Assembly (NCBI RefSeq): GCF_030704535.1
Contig: NC_081821.1
Location: 2,495,001-2,559,000, forward strand
Origin: Vitis vinifera
Taxonomy: Eukaryota > Streptophyta > Magnoliopsida > Vitales > Vitaceae
Direction of reading: 5' to 3'
DNA: 64,000 nt
Of this stretch, positions 22,494 to 33,035 are shown one piece after another (within the stretch, counting starts at the first letter, position 1; the number at the start of each line of letters is the position of its first letter). Made by a program: the position numbers and the translations under genes. The notes under the pieces were generated by a model. It saw only the letters and a list, made by a program, of their open reading frames with translations, ran no database searches and had not been told where the DNA came from.

Positions 22494-22501
22494 CTTTTAT
22501 A
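22494..22501 (-). promoter_or_regulatory. TATA box of gene 2
   Basis: TATAAAAG on the minus strand, about 45-50 bp upstream of the ATG at 22450. The same box at nearly the same distance is kept in genes 3, 4 and 5, so the 5' UTR must be very short. Confidence 0.65.
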
Positions 22502-23155
22502 CACATTTGGTTCCTTTGGTCCTTTTAGGTGACTGTCTTGTTCACGCGTATTCCCACAGGGAAGAAAGTTGCGTTTTAATGTCAAGATCAAGGTCCTTTG
22601 AAGCATGGCTCCTTTTTCTTTCTTTTTTCCATGGATTGCACTGTACTAGTATGGTGGTCTTCCTGTGTGATTATGGTGGTTGAAATCTTCTCTTTTTGCA
22701 AATTTGGAAATTAAGTTTAGCAGGTGTTGTTGAACAATATTTTTAATTGTTTTTAGTTGATTTCACTTATTTTTAAGGGTTGTTTTAAAAAAAAAAAAAT
22801 TATATAAATAGGAAGAATGATTAAAAATAAAATAATAGATATAAAAATTATTTTTAAAACATATTTAAGAACATTAAAAATAAGTTAAAAATACCAATTT
22901 CTTAAACAAAATTTTATTTTACAAAATATCAGAGAACAATTTTAATTTTTTTTTTCAAAAATTGTTATTCATAATTGTTTGTAAAAATATTCTATTAAAT
23001 AGAGCCTAATTCTTTTTGGGTCTTTACTTTCATGTTTATAATCATAATGGTTTGCCCTTTATTAACAAACTTGAAGGTTTGTTTTAGTTAAATAATTGCA
23101 AAAGAAAATTTTAGTATGTCATATTTAATCACTTAAGTGGATTTATTAAAACTTA

Positions 23156-23419
23156 GGTGATGTTTTTAATAGTATTTAATAATGTTAAGTATTAAGTTGT
23201 TTATTTTTTTTTAATATTTTATTTCAATTAAGTATTAAAAAATATAGAAAAATTAATATGTTGCTTTTGATATTAAGAAAAAGTCAAATATTTTGATTTT
23301 TTTCTATTTAATGAAAAAATTTAAGAAATAAGTAATAAGTTAACAAAAAGTGAAAAAATAAATAATTTGAAATCTAAAAGCAAATTACTTTAAAAAAAAA
23401 AGTTAAAAAAAATGTCATC
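23156..23419. mobile_element. MITE-like element, copy 2 (264 bp)
   Basis: Same position, flanking TTA (23153-23155 and 23420-23422) and ends as the copy at 15376-15632. The two were inherited by duplication of the flank, not by independent insertion. Confidence 0.5.
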
Positions 23420-24469
23420 TTAATAATTAATATTTAGAAAATTTTAAAGAAAGTGAAAAAGAAAAAAATGAAGTGAAAAAAATGGATTTTAAGTTAATAA
23501 TTTATTTTTATATGGTTTTTAAAACTTATTTTAATTATTTTCTTTTATATATAAAAATTAAATTATTTAAAAACATTTAAAAATTTATAAATAATTTTAA
23601 TTATATTTACTAACTTTTTTTTATGTATTTTAATCAAACATTAGAAAATACTTTTTTTAAATATCTTTTCGTCTCTCCTTTCTTAGAACTAAAGATAAGA
23701 ATGATAATTAAATATGATTTAAATTTAAATTATATTTAACTTGTTGACTTAACATTTATTATCTAATTTTTAATTTTTAAGTATTAAGATTATTTGTTCA
23801 TATTACTTAATTTTTTAAAAATTATTAACCTCATATTATCAAGTAACAAGATTATTTGAGAGGTACAAGGAAGATAAAGGGACATGGGCTGTTCAGGTAA
23901 AAAAAAAAAAATGAAATTTAGAAAAAGTTAATTTTTTTGAGCTGTTATTCTAAGTTTTTTTTTTTTTTTAGGTTTTATAGGTTTGATAGGACTTTATGAT
24001 TGGACTCCATAATTTCCCTTTGGTCCTTTTCATTTTTGAATTTCACTGAGTTTAGCCCACTCTATTTAACCCAATTTTTAAGGCCCATTGAGTTTATATT
24101 GAAACCCAGGTCTACTTGATAATATGAGGTTAATAATTTTATACACACTCACTTTGTAAGATTGAATCCCAGCCATTGATTTTATATTGAAACCCTAACC
24201 CAGAGGTACTTTTAGAGTCTTTAGTATGATAAGAATAGGATATATATAATATCATTTGGTAGGATATGATAGATACTTATATTTTAGAATATATTTTTTG
24301 AGAAATATGATATTTTTGAATATTATGTATTTACTATATATTATATTATATTTATATTATTTATAAAATAAATAAATAAATTATTTTTTAAATAATAGAT
24401 ACTTATATTTTAAAATATATTTTTTGAGAAATATGATATTTTTAAATATTATCTCTAAATAGTGTAAAG

Positions 24470-24472
<3 letters not shown>

Positions 24473-24519
<47 letters not shown>
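24473..24519. repeat. (TA)n microsatellite
   Basis: About 47 bp of pure TA dinucleotides, ending 77 bp before the junction with viral DNA at 24596/24597. The paralogous flank at about 16520-16570 has no such expansion. Confidence 0.95.
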
Positions 24520-24524
<5 letters not shown>

Positions 24525-24596
24525 AAATGAATTATTTAATTAATTAAAAATTAATTTTTAATTATTTAATATTTATTTAAAATAAATATCATATTG

Positions 24597-25625
24597 ATCC
24601 AAGTGAAGCTCATCCCTTGAATAGTAATTCCAAAAGTGCTACAGTCAGCAAGAAATTGCATGATATGCTCTTGCTTTGCTTCTCCTGTAGCTTTAGCCTT
24701 TTCACAGATCATCTGTCTAAGGTTTTCAAGAAGGTCCAAATTTTTCAGCTTGAAAAATGAAAATCTGGAAATTTGACATTCTTGGCTTTCTTGAGAAAGT
24801 TTTGAATCTTCATTTGGTTTTGAAAGTTCTTTTTGAAATTCATTTTGAAAATCTTTTGAAAATGCATCTTTGGATCCTTTTGCTTTTTTCCTGCAAATGA
24901 AATTTTCAAGATCTGTATCCATTGGTGTGCAATGTATATCAGAACTTGAAGGGTTAGAAAAACTTTCTAATTTATCATTTAACTGTTTAAAATGGAAAGA
25001 TAATGCATTTAAAGCTTCCAACTTTTGAATATCACTTTTTGCATTCCAGAGGTTGTCTAAAATGCATTTTTGTGATCTGTCTAAACCTTCAATATCTTTA
25101 TGAATTCGAAATGACATATTACATTTAGGGAATACTGGAAGAGTAAATTTCCCAAATGTAATTCTTTCTTGCTCCATCTGTAAACAAAATTCAAATATTA
25201 GTATCTCTATTGAAGAATAAAACAAATATCTAATGATTTTGTCTTTATCATACCAAATTTGAAAATATATTGAGTTTATGAGAGGAACATAATTTCTAAT
25301 AATGATGTTAAAATGAGGTTTTGAATATTTTGAAATCACATTTATTGACTTATATGAGCATGCACAAATACCATCACAATCTTTTTGATTATCTGATTCT
25401 TCTTCTAGACTTGACTCGTCACTTGATATTTCTTGAGTTATAAGGATTTGATTATCTTCTTCTGATTCATAATTTTCACTTGATTCATCATTTTCTTTAT
25501 CAATCATTAATCCTATCATTAGATTTTTGAGTTTATCACTTATTTCTAATGAATTGATTTTATTTTCTAATTGACAATCTCTTGAATAATGACCTACTTT
25601 TCCACATTTATAACAAGTAGGTGTT
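24597..25625 (-). pseudogene. Caulimovirid zinc-knuckle protein fragment plus unknown tail
   Basis: On the minus strand a frame runs from about 25625 through a CCHC knuckle (CYKCGKVGHYSRDC), an acidic serine-rich stretch, a small cysteine cluster (CDGICACSYKS) and INVIS, and then a tail of unknown function (MEQERITFGKFTLP...). The knuckle type is that of the capsid C terminus of caulimovirids. The frame is out of phase with the preceding ORF and is truncated at 24597 by host DNA. It lies after RNase H here, although in related genomes the knuckle precedes the protease. Confidence 0.65.
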
Positions 25626-25632
25626 TTCTTTT

Positions 25633-26139
25633 TTAAATCTGAGGATTGTTTTTATCAGTGTTATGAGTGATTTCAACTGAATCGGTGTCTACCAGGATGA
25701 ACTCATAGAATTGACGAGTTTTCAAAGGATCATTTGAATTAAAGTTGACTCCTTGAGGAAAGATGTAAGGAAGAATTTTAGGAATCTCTTCAAAATTGAA
25801 CTCTGGCTCAATGAAAGCAATTTCTAATGTTTTGGGTTTTTTGACATATTGACTATAGGAATATGAAGGAGAAGGAAACTGAGAAGGAGAAGGTAATGTT
25901 GAAATAGTGTTGGGGCTTGATTTACTCTGAACAACAATATTTTTAGGGGATGATTTAGAAGCTTGAATAAAACTTTTTGAAGGTTGAAGAGGAGGAAAAT
26001 CTGGACTCAAAACTTGAAAAGAATTTGATGTCTGCAAAGGAAAAGTAGGACGAACATTTGAAAAGTTTGAAATCATAGCATATGATGCTTTGGTTTTCTT
26101 GGATGATGAAGGAAGTTGAGGCCTAACGGGAGTACCCAT
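25633..26139 (-). pseudogene. Caulimovirid second ORF, N-terminal part (168 aa)
   Basis: Its ATG overlaps the pol stop by one base (TAATG at 26141-26137), which fits reinitiation as used by this virus family. The N terminus is serine- and proline-rich. The C-terminal part has the block FYEFILVDTDSVEITH seen in plant caulimovirid ORFs of unknown function. The frame then ends and the sequence jumps within about 10 bp to the zinc-knuckle frame, which suggests an internal deletion. Function unknown. Confidence 0.6.
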
Positions 26140-28850
26140 TAGGATGGAGAAGGATCCTTACCCTGCAAAAACTCCCGAGTAAGGAAGTCAGGAAGGGAAT
26201 TCAACTCTCCTTTGATAAATTCGATTTCAAAATCAAAGTTTGAAAGTAAAGCTTGCCATCTTGCAAAAATTTGTTTTGAAACCAAATTTTTAACATCTTT
26301 TTGTAAAATATCTTTTGCAGCTTTGCAATCGATTTTCAAAAGAAATTTCTTGTTTATCAAATCACTTTGAAATTTTGAAATACACAAAACTATTGATAAA
26401 ACTTCTTTTTTGACAGTTGAATAATTTATTTGAGCGCCCAACCAGATCCCTGAATGATATCTAACTATATGCACTTGATTGTTATATTCTTGCTTTAATA
26501 TGCCTCCATAACCTAAATTAGATGCATCTGATTCTACAATGAGTAATGCATTTGGATGAGGAATGCTGATGCATGGTAATCTTTTGACTCTTTGTTTAAT
26601 TTCTTTAACCAGACTGGTATGATGCTCATTCCATGCAGGTGCATTTTTTGTAAGTCTTTTGTATAATGGTTCACAAATGATTCTCAAATCTTTGAAGTAA
26701 TCAGAAACATAATTTAAACATCCTAGAAATCTTTGCAATTGTTTTTTATCTTTTATTTCATCAGGAAATTTGTCAGCGAATTCTATTGATCTTTGAATCG
26801 GTTTTGTTTTTCCTTGAAAAATTTCATGACCTAAAAATCTGATTTTTGTTTGAAACAATTTCATTTTTGGAGCAGAACAAGCCATTCCATTTGCTTTAAT
26901 GACATTAAAAAACTTTTTCAAATGAATAAAATGTTTTTCTAATGAATCAGAAAATACTAAAACATCGTCAATATATACAATGATGAACTGAAAATGAGGA
27001 TTAAAAATATCATTCATAATATTTTGAAATTCAGAAGGGGCATTTTTGAGACCAAAAGGCATGACATTCCATTCATAATGACCAAAAGGGACAGTAAAAG
27101 CAGTTTTGTACCTATCTTCTTCTTTAATTTGAACTTGCCAAAATCCTGATTTCATATCAAATTTTGAATAAATGACAGAACTATGAAGTCTTTTAAGTAA
27201 ATCTTGCTTATTAGGAATAGGGTATCTTATCCATTGTAATACTTTAATTAAAGGTTTATAATTAATGACTAATCTAGGTGCTCCTCTTTCTATCTCAGCA
27301 GCATTTTGAACATAAAAAGCAGCACAACTCCAAGGAGATTTTGAGGGTCTAATTAATTTCTTCTTTAATAATGAATCAATTTCTTGTTTGCAATATTTCA
27401 AAAGTTTTTCATTCATTTGAATCGGCCTAGCCTTAGTAGGAATTTTGGACTCATCAAAATTTTGAATGTAAGGCAAACTTATCTCATGTTTCTTTCTTGA
27501 CCAAAAAGCATTAGGAAGATCAGAACAAATTTCATTTTGAAAAAGATCTTGAATCTCTTTAATTTTCTTTTGAACTTTATCTTCTAAGAGTTGTTCATCT
27601 ACCTTTTTATATTGAATTTCTTTTGATAGATAATTTATATGAGCTTTCTTTCTTTGAATTAAATTTATGTTCTTATTTATTGAATCACTTTGAACTTGAT
27701 GTATTTCTTTTTTAGTTAATGGATATATAAAGGGAAAAAATATGGTATTTCCTAATATTGTAGTTTTGACACCTTCATCATTTACTTGAAAAGGGTAAAG
27801 TAAGGTAATAAAAGGAGTTCCTAATATTAGAGGTTCATTCATATTTTGTACTAATATAAATTGAGTTCTAAAACAATAATTATCTTGACATATATGAACA
27901 TTTTGAAGTTTATATTTTATTTCTAATTTTCCTTTATTTGCAGCAAAAAGTTCTTGTCCTGTTTTTTCATAATATTTAGTAGGAATTATTCCTTCTTGAA
28001 TACAATTCATATCAGCTCCCGAGTCTATTAATGCTACTATTTCTATTTCAAAATCTTCAACTATAATTTTTATATTTGTATACCATCTTTGAAAATATAT
28101 TTTTGATATTGTATTTATAAATGATTCTATAGGAGTTATTTTATTAGGTATTATTATTCCTGGTTCTTGGTTTTCAGAAGTTTCGGCTAAATCTTGTTTA
28201 TATTGTATTACGTTTCTAATTTGTTCATTCTCTTGTTTTATTTGATCATTTTCTTGTTTTATTATTTCATTTTCTAATTTTATTTGTTCATTATCTAATT
28301 TTAATTGATTTATTTGACTTTTTATTTCTTTTATTTCTTCTTCCAAGTCTTTAATAGTTATTGGCCTTTGAGTCTTTTTGAATCTATTATAAATTTCATC
28401 CATTGAGTATTGATTAGGTTTGATGTCTTGAGTTTTATTTGGATTTTCAGTGAGAATTAAATTTTTTAAATTTTGTAAATAATTTCTTTGTATTTCTTTA
28501 TCTTGAATTTTGTCTACAACATCAAAAAATATTTGCTTATCTACTTTTGACGATATTACATTTATCTTTTTGATTTCTTTTGGATTTTCTATCTTTGTTG
28601 GTTTTGATGTTTCTGTTGATGTTTTTGTTTTTGTTTCTGTTTCCTCCACCTCACCCGGGGCAGAAGAAAACAAAATTTTATTAAATTTTGTTTCACTTAA
28701 TTCTTCTTTTGATTCTTTACTTGACTCTTTTTTATTATGTGGAGAATTTTCTATTGCTTTTCTTGAAGTTAATGTTGCAATTCTTTTAAGGGGTTTCCTA
28801 TATTTGAAAAACCAAAGGAAAAAAGGAATAGTCATCTTAACTTGTTGCAT
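26139..28850 (-). pseudogene. Caulimovirid protease-reverse transcriptase-RNase H polyprotein (minus copy)
   Basis: A 903-codon open frame. After a basic N-terminal part comes a coiled coil of repeated EQIKxEN units (about residues 175-215), an aspartic protease (ALIDSGADMNCIQ near residue 273, then LILGTPFI), reverse transcriptase (RLVINYKPL, KFDMKSGFWQVQ, MPFGLKNAPSEFQN, catalytic YIDD near 26970) and RNase H with SDASNLGYGGIL and DFLTREFLQG at the end. It would copy viral RNA into DNA in the cytoplasm. The frame upstream of 28850 stays open to about 28996, where a six-A run replaces the seven A of the plus copy and shifts the frame. No movement-protein or capsid core precedes it. Called a pseudogene because the genome is incomplete, although this frame itself is open. 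Confidence 0.8.
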
Positions 28851-29184
28851 ATATTTTTCATATTGTTTTCTTAATGCATTTCTAACTTGAGGAGGAAGTT
28901 GTTGAAAATAATTTCTTTTTGCCGTATTTTCAGGAGAAAAATAATTTGCTTTAATTAATTCTACTTCAGGAACAAAATGATTTCTTTTAATGTATTTTTT
29001 CTAATGATATTTATGTTTAAAGGAGGTTTATCTTGAAAGAAAATTTTTGACTCAGACTCTTCTTCAAAAAGAGAAATTTCAGGAACAAAGTTTGAACTAT
29101 TTTTTAGTTGATTTTCTATTTGATTTAATTCTTCATTAAATTTTGAATTATTAAATTTTATATGATGACTCCATGATGATGCAG

Positions 29185-29352
29185 CTACTGATGCAGATGA
29201 TGATGCAGTAGATGCATTGAAAATCTCATTATCTTATATGAAGAACTTTCTAAATTATATGCAGAATTATTTAATGCAGATGCAGAACTTTCATGGGACC
29301 TAAGAGATCTGGAAGAACTATTTCTACTTAATTCCCTAATAATATTACTCAT
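29185..29352 (-). pseudogene. Caulimovirid first ORF start, frameshifted (minus copy)
   Basis: The ATG at 29352 lies about 230 bp after the primer site and starts a serine-rich 55-aa peptide (MSNIIRELSRNSSS...) ending in TAG at 29187-29185. Codon quality shows the frame should switch about 40 codons in. The plus copy has the identical break. Confidence 0.55.
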
Positions 29353-29582
29353 TGTCACAGAAAATAATCACAATTTTATCCTTAATCAATTCAGATAATT
29401 TCCTGAACAGGGACCACCACAAGCGGATCAACACGGGACTTACGCTCCTTCTGCCCTTAAACACCGCTTATCACAGGCTGACCAAACCGTTCACAGGAAA
29501 TTCAACCCGAACTAAGTCAGGACTAAATCTGCGATTAATCACTGTTCCAACTCGTAACATCACTCGGTTCTCAAGCAGAAAA

Positions 29583-29596
29583 TGGCTCTGATACCA
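29583..29596 (-). other. tRNA-Met primer binding site, minus copy
   Basis: TGGTATCAGAGCCA on the minus strand, complementary to the initiator tRNA-Met 3' end, as used by caulimovirids for minus-strand DNA priming. Confidence 0.85.
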
Positions 29597-30122
29597 TTTG
29601 CACCCAGGACATACAACAGTTCGTGCATGCAATAATTAAGTAATAATTAAGCAATAATTAGCAATAATTAAATCTGTCTAATTATCTCCAAGCATAAAAA
29701 CTGAAATATTTAATGTCTAATACTGTCTAATTTATTGCAGAAATTTAAGCATAATAAAACAAATATTTGAATCTGAAAATATTGTTTATTGAAAATATAC
29801 CTTGATTACAGAGAGCTGATGACTACAGGTTGTTGACAGCAGAGGAATGACTCTAATTCAAAAAGAAAATTACAAAAGAAAATTTTTGAACTCTCAGAAA
29901 TTTTTTGAAACTATCTCTTGGCTGTTGGAACTCTCCCAACTCTTGGAACTCTTGAACCCTTGCCGACCTCTCACCCTAGCCGACCTCTGCCTGATGAAGA
30001 AGGTTGAAGCTCCTTATATAGGTGAGGATTCGGACTTTAGATGAATCTTCAATCTTGAAAGTTTTGGAATTTCATCACATGTAGGCCAGGTGGAGCATTC
30101 TGCAGAAGAAAGAGTGAGGGAA
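29597..30122 (-). promoter_or_regulatory. Caulimovirid promoter and leader, minus copy
   Basis: The TATA box TATATAA lies on the minus strand at 30020-30014, about 420 bp before the primer site. The leader is A-rich with direct 'aataatta' repeats at 29630-29670. It matches the plus-copy leader (31870-32288) well near the primer site but is more divergent around the TATA box. Confidence 0.6.
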
Positions 30123-31020
30123 GATTTCAAAATATTCAAAACCTCATTTTAACATCATTATTAGAAATTATGTTCCTCTCATAAACTCAATATATTTTCA
30201 AATTTGGTATGATAAAGACAAAATCATTAGATATTTGTTTTATTCTTCAATAGAGATACTAATATTTGAATTTTGTTTACAGATGGAGCAAGAAAGAATT
30301 ACATTTGGGAAATTTACTCTTCCAGTATTCCCTAAATGTAATATGTCATTTCGAATTCATAAAGATATTGAAGGTTTAGACAGATCACAAAAATGCATTT
30401 TAGACAACCTCTGGAATGCAAAAAGTGATATTCAAAAGTTGGAAGCTTTAAATGCATTATCTTTCCATTTTAAACAGTTAAATGATAAATTAGAAAGTTT
30501 TTCTAACCCTTCAAGTTCTGATATACATTGCACACCAATGGATACAGATCTTGAAAATTTCATTTGCAGGAAAAAAGCAAAAGGATCCAAAGATGCATTT
30601 TCAAAAGATTTTCAAAATGAATTTCAAAAAGAACTTTCAAAACCAAATGAAGATTCAAAACTTTCTCAAGAAAGCCAAGAATGTCAAATTTCCAGATTTT
30701 CATTTTTCAAGCTGAAAAATTTGGACCTTCTTGAAAACCTTAGACAGATGATCTGTGAAAAGGCTAAAGCTACAGGAGAAGCAAAGCAAGAGCATATCAT
30801 GCAATTTCTTGCTGACTGTAGCACTTTTGGAATTTCTATTCAAGGGATGAGCTTCACTTGGATTTCTTGTTATGACAATACTTATAATAATTGTCCAAAG
30901 ACCGATCCCTTGTGTAGAGAAATTCCATTAGAAAGGCATGACTGTAAGTGTGCTCTTACTTACAGTATATGCAAAGCCAACATTAACCTAGACAGTTATA
31001 AACCAATAGTCAGTCAATAG
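30123..31020 (+). pseudogene. Caulimovirid downstream ORF of unknown function (plus copy)
   Basis: Homology to the minus-strand piece starts at the GATTTCAAAATATTC junction (30123-30137), exactly within its INVIS codons. The frame has ATG at 30235 (in-frame MEQERITFGKF is internal) and runs to TAG at 31018-31020. It extends beyond the minus-strand piece with a cysteine-rich tail (NCPKTDPLC, HDCKCALTYSIC). I do not recognise the domain. Confidence 0.5.
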
Positions 31021-31040
31021 AGTTAACTCCATCCCTCCTC

Positions 31041-31559
31041 ATGGACTATGGAGTTCTTTATCAATTGATTTTCTCTCATCCTGATCAAACTGATAAATTT
31101 GGAAGAAAATTAGTTGTTTGTGTTTTAAATGCATTCATCAATGATTTCAAATCTGTCGAACTCATCATAGAAAGTAAACCTCCTGAATGGTCGAATGATG
31201 GAGGAGTCTACCCTGCTCAACATCTCATTTTACTCAAAGCCAATCAGAGAAAACATCAGCTGTTTGGTACAGAGGACCCTTGGCCCTGTACTAAATCCAG
31301 TCTCAAAAAACAAATCAGACATTGGAGATCAAGAATGATTGCAAGAGACCTTGATTCCGAGATTTATAGTTCTTCTAACTATAATCTCATTGCTGAAGAT
31401 AATATTCAAAAAATCATCTTTGCAAATAACTTTTATGAAGTCCCTCTTTTGTTTCAAACTCAATTTACTTATCTTGTTGATAAGTATAAAAGAGAATATG
31501 TCCTTGAAGAAGAAGCCAGAAAAACTTTTGAGAAATATCTCTTAGAAATGCTCAGCTAA
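31041..31559 (+). CDS. Caulimovirid small ORF of unknown function (172 aa)
   Basis: An intact frame from MDYGVLYQLIFSH to KYLLEMLS, 20 bp after the preceding ORF and about 315 bp before the viral TATA box, so it is the last ORF of the genome. It is mixed charge, tryptophan-containing, with no membrane segment. I do not recognise a family. It has no counterpart in the minus-strand piece, which is cut before it. Confidence 0.5.
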   Translation: MDYGVLYQLIFSHPDQTDKFGRKLVVCVLNAFINDFKSVELIIESKPPEWSNDGGVYPAQHLILLKANQRKHQLFGTEDPWPCTKSSLKKQIRHWRSRMIARDLDSEIYSSSNYNLIAEDNIQKIIFANNFYEVPLLFQTQFTYLVDKYKREYVLEEEARKTFEKYLLEMLS

Positions 31560-31619
31560 GAGATATCAAGAATCAAGAATCTTTTGTACATCTGTAAAGT
31601 AGCTCTCTTATGATTATCC

Positions 31620-31655
<36 letters not shown>

Positions 31656-31873
31656 AGTATATGAAGTCTGAAGAAGTGCACAGTGCACAGTTTGTAAGTA
31701 AAAAAAAAAAGTGAATAGTGTTTTGTGAATAGTAAATCCGTCCTTTAAAGTAAAAAGCAAGATGACTCATTACCCATGTGACCAAATGAAGAAGAAGAAA
31801 GCAAATTTACCTCCTGCATACACGTGGAAGACATCAAAGGCATAATGCCTTCTTGAAAGCCCGAAGCCTTTGC
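31560..31873 (+). promoter_or_regulatory. Caulimovirid intergenic region upstream of the TATA box
   Basis: Contains a 29-nt A run (31623-31651), the repeat 'gtgcacagtgcacag' (31676-31690) and a second A run. It should be the enhancer part of the pregenomic RNA promoter. No coding potential. Confidence 0.45.
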
Positions 31874-31881
31874 TATAAATA
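31874..31881 (+). promoter_or_regulatory. TATA box of the caulimovirid pregenomic promoter, plus copy
   Basis: TATAAATA in a GC-richer context. Transcription would start about 30 bp downstream, near 31910. An AATAAA at 32098-32103 lies in the leader, as expected where the terminally redundant RNA is polyadenylated. Confidence 0.65.
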
Positions 31882-32288
31882 GGGCTCAAAGGCTTCCTCC
31901 CAAGGCAGAGGTCGGCAAGGGTTCAAGAGCTTGGTAGAGAGTTCCAAGAGAGATAGTTTCAAGAGTGAAAAAATTTGAGAGTTCAAAATTTCTGAGAGTT
32001 CAAAAATATTTTCTTGTAATTTTCTTTTTGAGTTAGAGTCATTCCTCTGCTGTCAACAACCTGTAGTCATCAACTCTCTGTATTGAGGTATATTTTCAAT
32101 AAACAATATTTTATTCAAATATTTGTGTTATTATGCTTAAATTTCTGCAATAAATTAGACAGTATTAGACATTAAATATTTCTGTTTTTATGCTTGGAGA
32201 TAATTAGACAGATTTAATTATTGCTAATTATTGCTTAATTATTACTTAATTATTGCGTGCATGAACTGTTGTATGTCCTGGGTGCAAA

Positions 32289-32302
32289 TGGTATCAGAGC
32301 CA
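32289..32302 (+). other. tRNA-Met primer binding site, plus copy
   Basis: TGGTATCAGAGCCA, identical to the minus copy, about 410 bp after the TATA box. Confidence 0.87.
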
Positions 32303-32532
32303 TTTTCTGTTTGAGAACCGAGTGGTGTTACGAGTTGGAACAGTGATTAATCGCACATTTAGTCCTGACTTAGTTCGGGTTGAATTTCCTATGAACGGTT
32401 TGGTCAGCCTGTGATAAGCGGTGTTTAAGGGCAGAAGGAGCGTAAGTCCCGTGTTGATCCGCTTGTGGTGGTCCCTGTTCAGGAAATTATCTGAATTGAT
32501 TAAGGATAAAATTGTGATTATTTTCTGTGACA

Positions 32533-32700
32533 ATGAGTAATATTATTAGGGAATTAAGTAGAAATAGTTCTTCCAGATCTCTTAGGTCCCATGAAAGTTC
32601 TGCATCTGCATTAAATAATTCTGCATATAATTTAAAAAGTTCTTCATATAAGATAATGAGATTTTCAATGCATCTACTGCATCATCATCTGCATCAGTAG
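32533..32700 (+). pseudogene. Caulimovirid first ORF start, frameshifted (plus copy)
   Basis: The 55-aa frame matches the one at 29352-29185 and breaks at the same place. After the break the good frame continues in another phase through EIFNAST... into the pol N terminus without a stop. Confidence 0.55.
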
Positions 32701-33035
32701 CTGCATCATCATGGAGTCATCATATAAAATTTAATAATTCAAAATTTAATGAAGAATTAAATCAAATAGAAAATCAACTAAAAAATAGTTCAAACTTTGT
32801 TCCTGAAATTTCTCTTTTTGAAGAAGAGTCTGAGTCAAAAATTTTCTTTCAAGATAAACCTCCTTTAAACATAAATATCATTAGAAAAAAATACATTAAA
32901 AGAAATCATTTTGTTCCTGAAGTAGAATTAATTAAAGCAAATTATTTTTCTCCTGAAAATACGGCAAAAAGAAATTATTTTCAACAACTTCCTCCTCAAG
33001 TTAGAAATGCATTAAGAAAACAATATGAAAAATAT

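Larger units (their letters stand above)
22451..24596. repeat. AT-rich 5'-flank block of gene 2
   Basis: Collinear with 4047-4265 plus 14777-16648. It contains the uninterrupted target site of the gypsy insertion (about 22670), a MITE-like copy (23156-23419), a filler-type insertion (about 24090-24140), a 125-bp duplication (about 24265-24455) and a TA repeat next to the viral junction. No coding potential. Confidence 0.75.

Noticed and set aside
22451..22606. Upstream ATG at 22606 as the start of gene 2
   Set aside because: It lies upstream of the conserved TATA box, and the extension is absent from the paralogs.
28510..28890. 126-aa hydrophobic frames opposite the viral pol N terminus (also 32996-33376)
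   Set aside because: Shadow of the A-rich coding strand; no promoter or family support.
32289..32302. TGGTATCAGAGCC as part of a tRNA gene
   Set aside because: It is the reverse-transcription primer site, with leader and ORFs in the expected order.
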